From NCBI RefSeq assembly GCF_020520425.1, contig NC_079490.1, positions 3,968,001 through 4,032,000 of the forward strand: DNA of 64,000 nt. The letters run 5' to 3'. Below are positions 36,370 to 49,200 of this stretch, piece by piece (within the stretch, counting starts at the first letter, position 1; every line of letters begins with the position of its first letter). Made by a program: the position numbers and the translations under genes. The DNA is from Spinacia oleracea (taxonomy: Eukaryota; Streptophyta; Magnoliopsida; Caryophyllales; Amaranthaceae). The notes beneath the pieces were generated by a model, which ran no database searches, had not been told where the DNA came from, and saw nothing but the letters and a program-made list of their open reading frames with translations.

Positions 36370-39300
36370 CGGACCACGACGACTGTTCGTTCTTCCCTAA
36401 TTCATTCACTTCTACGTGTTCTTCCTGTTCGTCCGTTTGATTGAAGCTATCTGAGTCTTCTCATCAACGTACAGCATTCCAATCCATGAAGGTTTATCAT
36501 CTACTTCCTTTAATTTCCAATTTTGTTCTAGGTTTTATTACTCTTAATTGTTTGAATTCGGCATTTTCATGTTTCTGGATTTCCATTTTCAGTACTTACA
36601 TTTTTTATCTGTTAATCCGAGAATCGAATTTCAAATCAATACGTACATTGTTCGCAGTTTCTGAACTTCCAGAATTTTGACAAGTTAATCGTTTTGATTT
36701 TAATAGGGTTTTGAAATTGTGTGCTAATTAGGTTGTGTGATTAATCTTAATTTTAGTTATTTCCTTCTGCTAATTTCTCTGATTAGACTGAACGGTGCTA
36801 ATTAGTTGTGTGATTAGTTCATATCTTCATAATTGTTTGTATTAATCGATTTGAATATGTGCATTGTTCACTGCTTTTGAACATCCAGAATTTTGACAAG
36901 TTAATCGTTTTGATTTTAATTAGGGTTTTGAAAATTTGTGCTAATTAGGTGTGTGTTGTGATTAATCTTAAGTTAGTCAATTTATTCTGCTAATTTTGTC
37001 TGATTAGATTGAACGGTGCTAATTAGTTTTGTGATTAGTTCATATCTTCATAATTGTTTGTATTAATTGATGTGAAATTGTGAATATGTGGTGATGTGGT
37101 ATTAATTATTTACCAATTCAATCAAACAGATAACTAAGTTTTTCATTCTATTAACCAGATACTTGTATTATACTATATATCAATGTTAAATGTCTATTTG
37201 AATTGATTGACGATTCCCTATATCGACAACATCGGCGCCATTTTGGGGGAGTTCTCTGTGTGTGTCTGGTTAGGGGTGAAAGAAGGAATAATATGAAAAC
37301 ATACTTAGTTAGGCACTATGTCTATGGCCATTACCATTGGAGTAGGAGTTTAGTACCGTTAAGTCGTTAACGGTATTACAATCTGCAGCTTAGAAGTCAG
37401 GGCACTATCTTTTGTTGGGGGTAGTTACATTCATACATGCTTTACAAGTTCTTGCTCTCTTTGCCAACACATTTACAAGGTGGTTTGCTTCCTGTCCACG
37501 TATTCAAACGTGATGTTTGTGAAGCTCATGTGACTACTCCTTACCATCATAAGCAACTTATAAATACTGATCAGACAACAAATGAACTTGTGTACAAGAG
37601 TTGATGGCATTGGCACAATCCAACTGTACATTAACTTGGTGAATGTTGTTACTAATGGCTAAATGTAAACCTTCCCTAATACGATACTCATCATCTTACC
37701 AAGTAGGGGTGTCGTAGAAAAACTTTGCTGACAAAAACCCATACCCCACTTTACTTTGTGATCTCTTATATGGAGAGTTTGATTCTACAGAATTTGAGGT
37801 GGTCTTTACAAGAATTTAGTTTTGAGTCAAAAGCTTTACTATTCCTTGTGAAGTTGTGATAATATGATGAAACGACTCATAAAATGCCTACTCCCATTTT
37901 AAAAAAAAATTGTGGAGTGGAGGATGATCATTGTTACACGCATATTTTGCCAAAAGTTCAATTAGAAATAGCCCTGCATTAACACTAGATAAGGCTGCAA
38001 TCACCTAGGGCCACTACCTTAATCCAGTTATATGAAGCTGTATGGAATTTTTTTGGTGAGTCGTAGTCTTTGATTAAATTAAGAAACACAAGAAATATCT
38101 CATTTGTATTTTTGTGTACTATAAAAAAATAGTTGATTTTGTCTGTATTTTAATTGGAGCATTCAATGATTAGGCCTAACTGATAGTTAGCGTGATCCAA
38201 TAATCCATTTTTTCAATTCAGTTCCAAGCTCAAGTTGACACTGAGAAACATGTTCATAAACAAAATCTATATTATGAATAAAATAATGAATTCGAAGATT
38301 TGAATTTAGGTGCTTGGGAATGGATCAATGGAATGACTAAGCTCAAATGAACGACAGGAGGTCTGCAAACTATAATTTTAACCTCATCTCTCAACAATGG
38401 AGAAGCATCATTGAAATGAATCATGGTAGTGTTTCTCTCTCTCCATTTCTCCCCGTTAACGGTGTGTTTGGATAGCAATGTAGAAGGGAAAGGAAGGGAG
38501 AGAGGGAGGAGGAAGATGAGGGGAAAGAAAGAGAGGGGCTACTCCATTTTCCCTCCAAATATACCCAAATTATGGTGTTTGTTAAATAGGGAGGAAAAAT
38601 GGATCCCTCCCTCCCTTTCCTTCCCCCAATCTTTTATCCAAACAAGGGAGCTTGTTCCCCTCCGTTTCTCTCCATTTTTGCTTATCCAAACAAAATGTAA
38701 GTGATTTTCTTTCTTATATTTTGAAGGTTTCTAGACTATCTACATAATTCTTGATGATCAGGAAGATTGCAATGGCCTGAATCGAAGGAGAAGAAAACTG
38801 TTTTTAGAAGTGTGAGATTCTTCTTCCGCCAAAAGGAGGTCAGTCATATTTTGATGTTGCACTTTGTTCTTTCCCCACTTATTTCTCATATTCTTATAAA
38901 TATCTGTTTTATTCGTTATTCCAATAAATATCTGTTTTATTCGTTTACACGAACTTTAACGGTTTTTTTAATTGTTATTATTGAGGTCATGATGACGTAC
39001 CATGATTATGATTAATTAACAAAAAATATTGTGCTCAACTGCTTATGATTACAAACCATTATTGTGCTCACTCTGCTCAGTTCAAGGAATTGTTCATGCT
39101 CAAGATTTTGCTGCCATATCTCATATGGCTTATTTTCTGCTTTCTAGGACAGTTTAGCCAGTTCAAACATTTTTTGTTCACACAGTCCCTAGAGCTTATT
39201 AGGAAGTTTGATTATTAGCTTGCACCCTAAATTGGGATGTTAGGAGTCTAAGTGCTCATCTATTGCAAAACTTGTAAGGTTGTTAGTTGCTCAACTTCTT

Positions 39301-40076
39301 TAAATAATCTGAAGCCTTTTTCCTAACCAAGATTTAAATAAAAAAAACAGAGGGGGAGGGAAACCAAGAAAAATCTTAGCGAATGACATGAGAGTTGAGA
39401 TAAGGAGGGAAATCAAGAAGATAAATTAGGAAAACATCTGATTGGATCAGGGAGAGAAATTAAAGAGCCATCACTCTTATAGTCTTATAGGTACGAATAG
39501 TTTAGGCATTTAGCTTTCATCATTTTTCACTTTCGAATTTTTCCCATCCTGCTTTACGTCTAAATTTATTTAAAAAGCAGAGATTTAGGCTTTGTCTTCT
39601 CCGACCGGAGTTGAATGGGTTCCTCTTTATCTAATCAATCAGTTTTTAATCACGGCTTTTCTATTCAGTCCTATCTCTTGGACTCTTGGTTGTATTAGGG
39701 ATCGTGAGTTGGTGACTTAAAACTGATTAAATTAGTTGTTTTCAGCTGCCAAATCAGAACTGTATTCAGGCATATTTGACATACGTGAAGATACAGTGGT
39801 GAATCATGGCTCACTAATGGTCACATGCGAAGATAGGGTGGAGGAATCACGGCTTACTAATGGCTTTTCAGTGGTATATGTAAGAGGATAAAGTATCAGG
39901 TAACACTGTCCATTTCTCATGTTGGTTTGATTCTTATTTGAATTAAGAAGCTAAGTCAGGGTGTTTTATTCAGGCGTTTATAGAGTTATACGCTTTAGGG
40001 AATTAGGGTGAAGGGTTTGAGGACGAGGGACAACAAGATGTCGTCTAGAGCAATTAGTTTCTACTCAGGTTTAGTT
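36370..40076 (+). pseudogene. Left module of duplicated unit 2: degenerate, unidentified gene relic
   Basis: Collinear with unit 1 (7860-12030): same leader-like segment and possible donor (36479-36492), same 'GGCACTATGTCTATGGCCAT' block (37310), same CCAAGTAGGGGTG block (37700), same exon-like block (39769-39890). A local internal duplication is present (ATTTTGACAAGTTAATCG at 36673 and 36891). No intact frame. Whether it is transcribed cannot be told. Confidence 0.4.
38460..38697. mobile_element. Tourist-like MITE in unit 2
   Basis: Ends GGTGTGTTTGGATAGC and GCTTATCCAAACAAAATG, TAA at both sides (38457-38459, 38698-38700). Unit 1 has an uninterrupted GGTTAAGCGATTTT at about 10311, the empty site. 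Three-base TAA duplication suggests PIF/Harbinger. Confidence 0.75.
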
Positions 40077-40412
40077 CAGCTGCTAGAGTTGAAGATGGGT
40101 GTAAAGATGGCTGTGGCCCAGCCCGAGGCCCAACCCGGCACGAAAAAAACCCGACCCGACATGAGCCGCCATCATTACACCCATCTTCAACTCTAGCAGC
40201 TGCTCATGTCGGGTCGGGTTTTTTTGGGGAAAAAGCATGACAAGACATGACACTACTCGACCCGACACGACAAAGAACGCTAAATTTAGTAAAATTAGGC
40301 TTAGACATGTCGGCCCATGGTCATGGGCTATGTTCTGAAATTTTCTGCCCGCCCAACATGATATAGAGCGGGCTTGTCCATGACCCGTAGGCCGGCCCGA
40401 CCCGACACACAA
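40077..40412. mobile_element. Rearranged hAT-like MITE with nested perfect palindromes
   Basis: A perfect 28-bp inverted repeat (40077-40104 and 40175-40202) is followed outward/inward by a second inverted pair containing ACCCGACCCGACATGAGC (about 40149-40166 and 40203-40221). The remaining DNA (ACGACAAAGAACGCTAAATTT, TTAGGCTTAGACATG) matches the hAT MITE at 52803-53074. Unit 1 lacks it at about 12010. Confidence 0.75.
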
Positions 40413-42370
40413 CCAGTTTTAGGTAAGTGGGTGGGACTGTTTATTTTATTTGGTTTTTAATATAGTCAAGGTCTGCGGGGTTGAAAGAGTCTAACCTGTG
40501 AATGTGATGAGGTATACGACTATACGGAGTTATAGATAACCGCTTGAACTATGATTGTTCACCAAAGACAATAATCACTACGAGTGTAGACAATTGTTAA
40601 TAATACCAATATATATGTTTGATCGTATTTGTCTAGGTACTGAGAATTGCATAAAAGTACTCAATTTGGTTTTGTTTACTCTGTGTTGTAAGCAATTAGC
40701 TAACTTTTAATTGGCCAAAGTTCTATGATTATCCTTGTACCAAAATACTAAAAAAATAGTACTTTATGTATCTATCATATGATTAATTGATTATCCTTGT
40801 ACCAAATTTGAGTTTCCCTAACCAAAATTTATAACTCACATTTTACTTATACCTTTAGAGTCTGGTTTAATTGCTAGAATTGAAGGTGGTAGGCAACTTC
40901 GATCTTGCAAAGTTTGGTGATATGATGTATTCATAGCGAGGTGTTAGACCTAGATTAATTTCTTGAATGTGTTATTAGGTGAATTTATAGCAGAATAATT
41001 TTTTAGTAAGTCTTTACTCCGTATGATGGAGTTGAGATTTGTGTTAGTGAGCCCTAAAGGGGACGAAAATGGTTTTCAAAGGTTTGTTTTGTATAATTTG
41101 TTAACAAATTTTAAATATTTCCCCCCATAATTCGAGTTATCCCAAGTATAGGGTATATTTTATGTTGAATTTTTTACTCCAATTTTATTTTATATAAACG
41201 TTACTCAAGTATTTTGTAAACCATTCTTACTCTTGAAAACAATAATAATAACCAAATGCTTACCCTCTAATATACACCCCAAAAGAAATGACATATTTAT
41301 GTAATCTAAATAGGTTACACTCCCTTAGTTTTAACTTTAGGTTCGCTAATTAAGTTATCTTTTGTATGTTTAGACATTTAAAAGTTCTTAAGTACATCTT
41401 CAAACATGGATTAAGTGTTACTATTAGAGCCATGTGATGCTTAAACGTGCTTAGTTTGGAGATGAGAATAGCATAGTATTACTTTAATCTTGTCTTTAGT
41501 AGACAATGATTTCTAAGTCATTTACTATGTAAGCATTTGATATGATTCCTTTGATCATATTCACATATTTTGTAGCCATGATTCTCTTTGTTACTTGGCT
41601 ACTATATTACCACATATTCTTATAATCTTATTCTTCTATCAATCAATCATAGTGATTGAAGTATTTGCAAGTGCATCACCAAACCAGACCAAAACGCCAT
41701 AGCCTAAATAGTCACTTGAAATAACTAGTCACTTGAAATATGACATGGAGTAGTACATTGTAGTTTTAAGATATACAAATTCGAGTTGGGTAGCATTTTA
41801 ACCTGTTCTCTCCGAAAAAGGTATTGTGGAAATAACATCCTATCCATTTATTCTTTATGTATTCCTCCCTTTTTTCTTAGCGAAATTCCATGGAAAAGTA
41901 GGATGTAAAGTAAGATGTAAAGTAACTATGTGTTGCACTTAAGAGCGAGTGCCTGTGACTATTTGAACTATTCTCTTTGAACTATTGTCACATATTATTG
42001 GTGTTAGGATTTCTCTACTTTACTTAGCATCTAATCTACTATAGTGCATGTTTGTTTTGACATTGTTTATTACATGTAAATTTGCGCACACAAAAATAGT
42101 GTTGTTGACTCTTTGTACTAGAACATTTTAGATTCTTTTTATCTGATAAGCTTACAATTCCTTAAAACTAGAATTTAGGCAGTTTAAAACCTTAATTATA
42201 TACTCACAAATGGAATAAATTACCCTTCTACAAAGTGGAATTAAGGGTAAGGCTGGATCCCTTTGTGTACTCAAAGTCCCATGTTTAGTGTCCCCGAATA
42301 TCTAAAACCAGGGGGCAGGGGGGTTGGTAATATGGTGATGCAAATATGATTGTATCAAAATGACCTTTAC
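40413..42370. other. Unit 2 intergenic, collinear with unit 1
   Basis: No gene seen. Parts align with unit 1, for example AATAACATCCTATCC...CTATGTGTTGCACTTAA at about 41830-41945 versus 13870-13965. Otherwise AT-rich unassigned sequence. Confidence 0.5.
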
Positions 42371-43745
42371 CCACAATGTAAGTGAAAGAGTAAGTTAGGA
42401 AGATTAGTTTTGAAAGTTTCTTATTTATTCCCAATATAGTGCAATACCCACTAAATAAAGAATTGGCTACTGTTTTAACCTATGTTACCCGGATTGGGAT
42501 ACCCATGGACTTGGGTACGTGTCTGACAGGGCTATTTTGTGAAAACATTGCGTGATTTTGGTCCAAAGTGAAGTGTCCAAGTGTCGAGGATCCGACGTGG
42601 GTTTTGAGGTAAATTGAAGAGTCTAGGGAACAGACTTTTAACGATCACTTCTTAATTATCATCTCAACAGCTAATCCTTCGCACTCTGTTTCTCGTATAA
42701 CAATTCGGGGGTTATGTATTTTTTTTTTTTTTGCTTTTTGGGGGTGGTTTTAGGTGCATAAACTATTGTTATGTCTTGTTCATAGTACGTGAATTGGGCA
42801 TAACATCTACATCATGTCATAGGAGTATGATAAAATGCATCTTGGTATTTACAAGTGACCAATGCCAATGGATCAAATGATTCTAAGTTGTAAGGTTTAT
42901 CATCAGGCAAATCGAATAAAGTTTTTAAGGATCATTCCTTTTCTTAAAGAGTTGAAAAGCTCACATATTCAGGATTTAGGATTCCTTTCATTTCCTTTCA
43001 CAAACCCTGTAAAGCTCCTTATCTTACCAAAGTGGGCAAGGTTCCTTAGGAGAATGACCTTTTTTATCAACCTTTTGCCAATTTTATAACTCACTCAGGT
43101 GGAAGTGGAAATGCAAATGCTTATATGCTTAAATGTGACGCGCAACACCATGGGTGACAGGGTGACTTGTTAAAAGTTGAGGTTATTGTAATGAATCGAT
43201 TTAGAGGGGTTATTGATAAGGCGTGGGAACTTGGAAGATGGTCAAGGTAGCTTCGTGTTATAAGTTCACATGAATGAAAATTTGTAAATTTTATTCTCAA
43301 ATGTTTTATCATTTTGAATATGAATAGTTATTAACCAGTCAAGCCAGCTAAGATCATGTCCAAGAATCAATAGCCAACACCTGATTGCCAAACTAGGCCA
43401 ACGAAGACCCAAAACTCGGTTGCATGAGTTAATAGTCACATAATTTGGATGGGAAACTTGGCTAAAAATAATTCAAACCATTAGGCACCTTTGGAGTACA
43501 AAGTACTATGTATGTATGGAAGTGCCACTAGAACTATGAGTATCGTTTTATTTGCGCAAAATAGTAATATAAGCAAAATACTTCTTGTTCATAGTACTAA
43601 CTAGTACGTTGGAATACATAATTTTTGTGGTTTAATTAGATTCCTCAATTAATAGTTAGATTCCTCATACATAATATGACTAATACTTTGGATTAATTTT
43701 AAGCCAATTTTCCATACAAATCGTCAACTTCCCCCAGCACCCTAA

Positions 43746-44164
43746 GAGCATGTACATTGGGGCTCTTGGAGTGGCTCTCCAAGTAGCTCTCCAAGTAGCT
43801 CTCCAACAAGAACTATCTCTTGGCCAACATTGGGTCTCTTGAGTGGTTCTTGAGGGGCTCTTGAGTAGCTTTTCATGGAGAGCTACTTCAAGGTAGCTCT
43901 TGCCCAAGAGCCCTCCAAAAGTTGATTTTTGTTGAAAAGTGGGGAGTAACTTTGAAAATTGGATAGTAACTTTGGTTAAAAACATAATTAATTGTGGACC
44001 ACCAAAAGATAAAAATGATAATGGAAAGCTCATTTGAGTAACCAACCAATGTTGGGTGTTTTTAAGAATGAATTCTTGAGTGTGTCTTGTAGAGAGATAG
44101 TGGTAGAGAGAGAGGGGAGAGTCATCCAAGAGCTCTTTTGAAAAGCCAACCAATGTACATGCTC
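43746..44164. mobile_element. Tourist-like (PIF/Harbinger) MITE
   Basis: Ends GAGCATGTACATTGGGGCTC and AACCAATGTACATGCTC, TAA on each side (43743-43745, 44165-44167). A related uninterrupted CACCCTAAAGAC occurs at 44777. Internal CAAGTAGCTCTCC repeats produce a spurious frame. Confidence 0.85.
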
Positions 44165-44281
44165 TAAAAGACTACTACGGTATAATTTATTTGTGGAAAA
44201 TGGTAATATGAGCAAAATAATTGGTGGTCATAGGACTATATACTGAGTATTACGGAGTACACAGTTTTCGTGGTTTAATTA

Positions 44282-44707
44282 GGGCTTGTTTGTTTGACAT
44301 GGGAATTAAATTCTTTAGGCTCTGTTCTATTGGACTTATTTTGACTGAACTTATATTATCTGAACTTAACTGAACTTATCTGAACTTATTTTTTCTAAAA
44401 TAAGTCGAACAAAACATGACCTAAGCTGTAATTCAAGAGAAATTAGTTCCCTTGTTAAATTCATGGGAATTTCTTTGAATTTGTTTGGTTGACAACATAG
44501 GAATTAAAAATCCCCATGAACTTTGATTGACCAAGTGAGACTAGGTAATTTACTTTTCATGTTTTGTAGGAACTCAAACTTCCCATGAATTTCAAATTCC
44601 TCCATTTTTTACTCTTTTTTTTTTTATGTCAACCAAACGACTAGCCAATTTATGAATTCCCATGAATTTTCACTTCCTCCATTTTTAGATGTCAACCAAA
44701 CAACCAC
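44282..44707. mobile_element. MITE with a nested second element
   Basis: Ends GGGCTTGTTTGTTTGACATG and ATGTCAACCAAACAACCAC are inverted copies. A 'TGAACTTAT' family element (about 44329-44423) is nested inside. The equivalent position in unit 3 (after GGTTTAATTAGATTCC near 54855) lacks it. Confidence 0.65.
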
Positions 44708-44792
44708 TAAATAGTTTAGATTATTTTTAGCCAATTTTCCATACGAAAATGTAATTCGTTGTCGAGTTCCCCTAACACCCTAAAGACTCTTC

Positions 44793-44800
44793 CCACGTGG
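44793..44800. promoter_or_regulatory. G-box CCACGTGG upstream of FT copy 2
   Basis: Perfect palindromic G-box in a block (CACGTGGCCACACCCTCATT) conserved upstream of FT copies 2 and 3. It lies about 1.5 kb before the ATG. G-boxes bind bHLH and bZIP factors such as PIFs; binding here is inferred. Confidence 0.5.
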
Positions 44801-45230
44801 CCACACCCTCATTAGGCATATATGAAAATGACAATATATACGAAGTGCATCGTGTACAATGTTGCTACTTGACTACAGCGCACTGAGCTGCAGAAACCAA
44901 CATCTTCAAATTCATAAAAAGCTTAAATTTGGGTGCTTGCTTGATGCTACTTTGATGGTTGTAAACTTGTAATGAGATGCTTTTTTTTTTTCTTTTCCTT
45001 CTTTGTGTTTTTAATTAATCAGCAGTAGCTACACATTAATCGGGAACTCGTCCTCCCATAATCGTTGCCCAATCTCCCAAGTGAGCTAAATTGTGGACGA
45101 CCTTATTACCGCTATGCTTAACAAAGACCAAACAAGGTCAACAAACAAAGAACATTAAGAAAAAATGTTTTCAACTATTAAATGTAAGCTACTACAAAAT
45201 AGTTATGTTTAGAATATTCTCAAACATTAA

Positions 45231-45424
45231 GGGTGAGTTTTATTCACCTGATTTTCACTTGTTTTTACTGAACTTATTTTATACGAAGTTATCTGAACTT
45301 ATCAAAACTTATTTTAGTTATAAATTGTACTTGATCAACCCTTATTTTTCCTGAACTTATCTTATCTGAACTTATTTTTCCTGAAAAAAATAAGTGGAAA
45401 TAAGGTGAACATAAACATAACCAC
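45231..45424. mobile_element. MITE of the 'GGGTGAGTTTTATTCACC' family
   Basis: Starts GGGTGAGTTTTATTCACCTG, ends AAGGTGAACATAAACATAACCAC, with roughly inverted termini. Unit 3 has CATCAAGGGGTCA at 57157-57169 without it, the empty site. Confidence 0.7.
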
Positions 45425-46079
45425 GGGGTCATATAAGTATGTACGGAGAAGTTACTATAGTTCAGACTTAATTCCACATACAGAGAAATAATTTGGATTA
45501 TTTTAAGCCAAATTTTCATACTTCTATGTTTTTTGTTCTACCCGCTTCTACTTTATTCTATTTTGGCATTCAATTTACTATCTTACCCTTATTCACATAA
45601 TAATTACTCTCCCTGTTATTACCCATTAATTTACACCTGGCTTAGTTTTTCCATCATTTTCTACACTTACCACTTCTTAAAACAAGAGTCTACAATAAAT
45701 GGGTATTTAAAAAAAGGAGGGAGTTTTTGTATAAGAATGCAATTCACTATCACTCAAACACCCTAAATATTCCCCCACATGCCCACCCCCTGCCCACACC
45801 CCATCCCCCACCTCTGCCCCCGCAGAAAAAGAGAAGAATAAGCCAAAACGATAGTGAGGCATTAAGCTTCATGTTCCTTGTAAAACATTTAGCTTTCACT
45901 TACAACCTCTCTACATCGTCCAATGTTCTAAACTTCTTTCAAGAATCTAACCCCATTATAGTTATGAAAGTAAGTGGACCTCTAGTCGTTTTAATCACAG
46001 AAAAAGATTTGGTAGGCCAAAATATTGGAAAATGAGATAAAACAAAACATGAGAATAATGAGAAATATAGTTCCTACAC

Positions 46080-46276
46080 CGTACTAACGGGGTAGCAACT
46101 GATGCAAGATGAGATGCGTTGAAAAGATGATGGATACCTTCACCTTAGGTTGATGAGTTACTATATAAGTCCACATTGGGTACCTTCTTCTCCACAACTA
46201 CTTAGTAACCCTCCTTTTATTTATCCAAATAGTAAGTTGTAGGAAAAGAAAACATTTTTTTCACCATTCTCTATAA
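46080..46276 (+). promoter_or_regulatory. Core promoter and leader of FT copy 2
   Basis: TATATAAG at 46162-46169, about 115 bp before the ATG. The upstream block AGCAACTGATGCAAGATGAG is conserved in all three copies; here the TGTG of copy 3's motif reads GATG. Confidence 0.65.
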
Positions 46277-49200
46277 ATGAGGAGAGCAACAAGAGATCCT
46301 CTCGTGGTCGGTCGGGTTGTGGGTGAAGTTTTGGATCCCTTCAATAGGAGTGTAAATCTGAGAGTAAGATTTACCAATAGAGATGTTTTTAATGGATGTG
46401 AGTTTAGGCCATCTGAGGTTGTTAATCAGCCAAGAGTTGAGGTTGGAGGTGATGACCTTAGGACTTTCTACACCTTGGTAAGTCTTTTTAATTTGCATGA
46501 AAATTCAAGCCAACCACTTGTTCATAGTATAATACGAAGTATAATTTATGAAAATGTTGAAACGGGTGCCATTTTATTAAAATAATTTCACACTAGTAAA
46601 ATTATTTGTTATGTTTTGTTTGCTAAATGAGTGAATTATTGTAGGTGATGGTGGACCCTGATGCTCCAAGCCCAAGTAACCCACACCTGAGGGAGTACTT
46701 GCACTGGTCAGTTTATACACTTTTTTATTTTGTTAGGAAAGGGCAGATAGATGCTAAGTCAGTTTACACTCTATGTTTCGATTGTTTTCACTTTTACTAT
46801 TCACTTTTGGCTCTTTTTTCTTAGTACTTTTTATTGATTTTGAACTAAAAATGTAAAGTTTTCTTGTTTTTCTTTTTTGGTGAAAAAAAAAGAAAAAGGA
46901 ATCGATTCATTCTTGGACGTACTAGGGGATGATTTTGGCACATCTACTCTAATAATAGCAAAGTTTTTTTTTTGCGTTCTGGTTTGCTCAAATTGAGTTG
47001 TGCCAAAATCAACCTTATCCTTTGTATGATAAAAACTTTTCATTTCTCTCTTGACTTCAAACTTACTCCGTCGAAACGTTATGGTCTATACTTTATCTCG
47101 ATTACCTCAATAGAAAAAACAATAAACTAAAAAAATAACCACAACTTAAGTTTTTGTATTAACTTAACAAAACCTTACAAGTAACCAACACTCTCCTAAT
47201 TAAAACTATATTTCTAAGAGAAAAACTCTTTAACAAGTTTTCTATGAGACAGAGAGATTAGCATTTGTTAATTACCTTCTTTGACAAATCCATAACATAT
47301 ACGAAGTGCTTACATGCAATTGAGAAAGTTTCTTATCACTAAGAAGATAGAGAAAGTTTCCACCGGAGAAGCTTACGTGCCGAAGATGGCTAGAGTAGTA
47401 GAGTGGTTAGGTGGTGGTGGTGGTGGTGGTAGTGGGAGGATCTTAAGGGGTGGTGGGAGGATCTTAAGGGGTGGTTGTTTGAGTGTGTGAAGGGGTTTTT
47501 GGAACCTTAGTTCTACCCTTTTATTATTTGTATCTTGAAGACTTTCGTAGTTGTAGTACGTACTCAACTGGTCGTATTAGATTTTACTATAGGTGATGTC
47601 ATAATAAAGTACACATAAGAAAAAATGAAAAAAAAAAACGTAGTCCAAATCATTTCCAGGCACTTTGTTCTTTGCCTTTTCTTCTTCAAATGATTCTTAA
47701 TATTGGAGTAATATTTTTATTTCATTTTTTTTATTATTCATCTAATCATAAATGTCAATTCATATTTTTGCCAAGTAGGCTCTACTAATGTATGCTAACT
47801 GGATCCTATTTCTTTTTGGTTAAAGGTTGGTGACTGATATTCCCGGGACCACAGGAACATCTTATGGTGAGTACTTACTGATTATCAAACGGGCCGTAAA
47901 ATACTTACTTAATTTAGAAATGACGCAATTATTTCTAAATGGAGGTAGTATTAAGGTTCTTAGTTATATCTATATGCACATATGTTTTCTTACTCTGTTC
48001 TCATGTATATTACTCCGTATGTTGTCTTTGGTTGCTTCTAATTAGCTTGTGACCCGCCCGTTTAAAATGGACCAGGCCCTTTATATATGGGCCAAGTCCT
48101 TAACATGTCAGCTTGGTAACGGATTGGGTTGGGGTAGGACGGGCGGGCCTTTAACGGGTTTAACTTTTAAACGGAAATTGCTAAATCTAACATTTGATAT
48201 GTGGTGTTATTCACTTATTCTTGCTATTGTGTTTGCATGGAGTACATATGTTGCCTCATAAAATATTAATTATCAGATATGTTATTTAAATGGGCCTGGG
48301 CGGATCTGATCAAATGGGCATTGACCAGACCCGATCCATTTACCAAACTACCTTAGATACTATAACCATTCATCCATGTATTAGTTCTTAGGGGGTTTAT
48401 TCCTTCTCCTTTGTCTTGTATGAAAAAGACCACACAAGTGTAGAAAACCATTTTCCCTTTCTCCAATTGCTCATCACGAATAGCATAGCTTTTGTTTTCT
48501 CTGACTTTACTAGATTATCCGGGTATAGGTACGGATACGGACGACCAACTGAAGTACCCATGTTACAATAGGAACGATAAATCTATGAACCAATTGATAT
48601 CTCTTGTTTGAACTTGTAATAGATAAAACAAGTGAATCTCTATGTGGGGTCCTTCTTTCTCTATATTGTCAAAATCATATCATTAGAGTATATGATTCTG
48701 GATCAGAACACTATTAAAGAACATAAAATAGAGTATTGATTCATACTAATGGAAATACAAGATCCATAATGCTATAGTTTCTTTACTATTTTGTTCGGGT
48801 ATGGGTACAGATACGAATACGACGACCAACTGAAGTTCTCATGTTACAATAGGAACGATAAATCTATGAACCAATTGATATATCTAGTTTGAACTTGTAA
48901 TAGATAAAACAAGTGAATCTCTATGTGGGGGTCCTTCTTTCTCTATATACCCTTTCTATATTGTCAAAATCATATCATTAGAGTATATGATTTTGGATCA
49001 TAATACTATTAAAGAACGTAAAATAGAGTATTGATTCATACTGATTGAAGTGGATCTTGGTATAGCATCCATAATGCTATAGTTTCTTTACTATTTTGTT
49101 CGGGTATGGGTACGGATACGGATACTGCGACCAACTGAAATACTCATGTTACAATAGGAAAGATAAATTTATGAACCAATTGATATCCCTAGTTTGAACT

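Noticed and set aside
43680-44153. 157-codon minus-strand frame
   Set aside because: It covers a Tourist-like MITE with internal AGTAGCTCTCCA repeats; frame is a by-product.
48050-48345. GC-rich stretch with GACCCGCCCG and GGGCGGGCC, considered a hAT MITE
   Set aside because: Composition resembles the hAT MITEs at 33555 and 52803, but I could not find matching ends or a target duplication.
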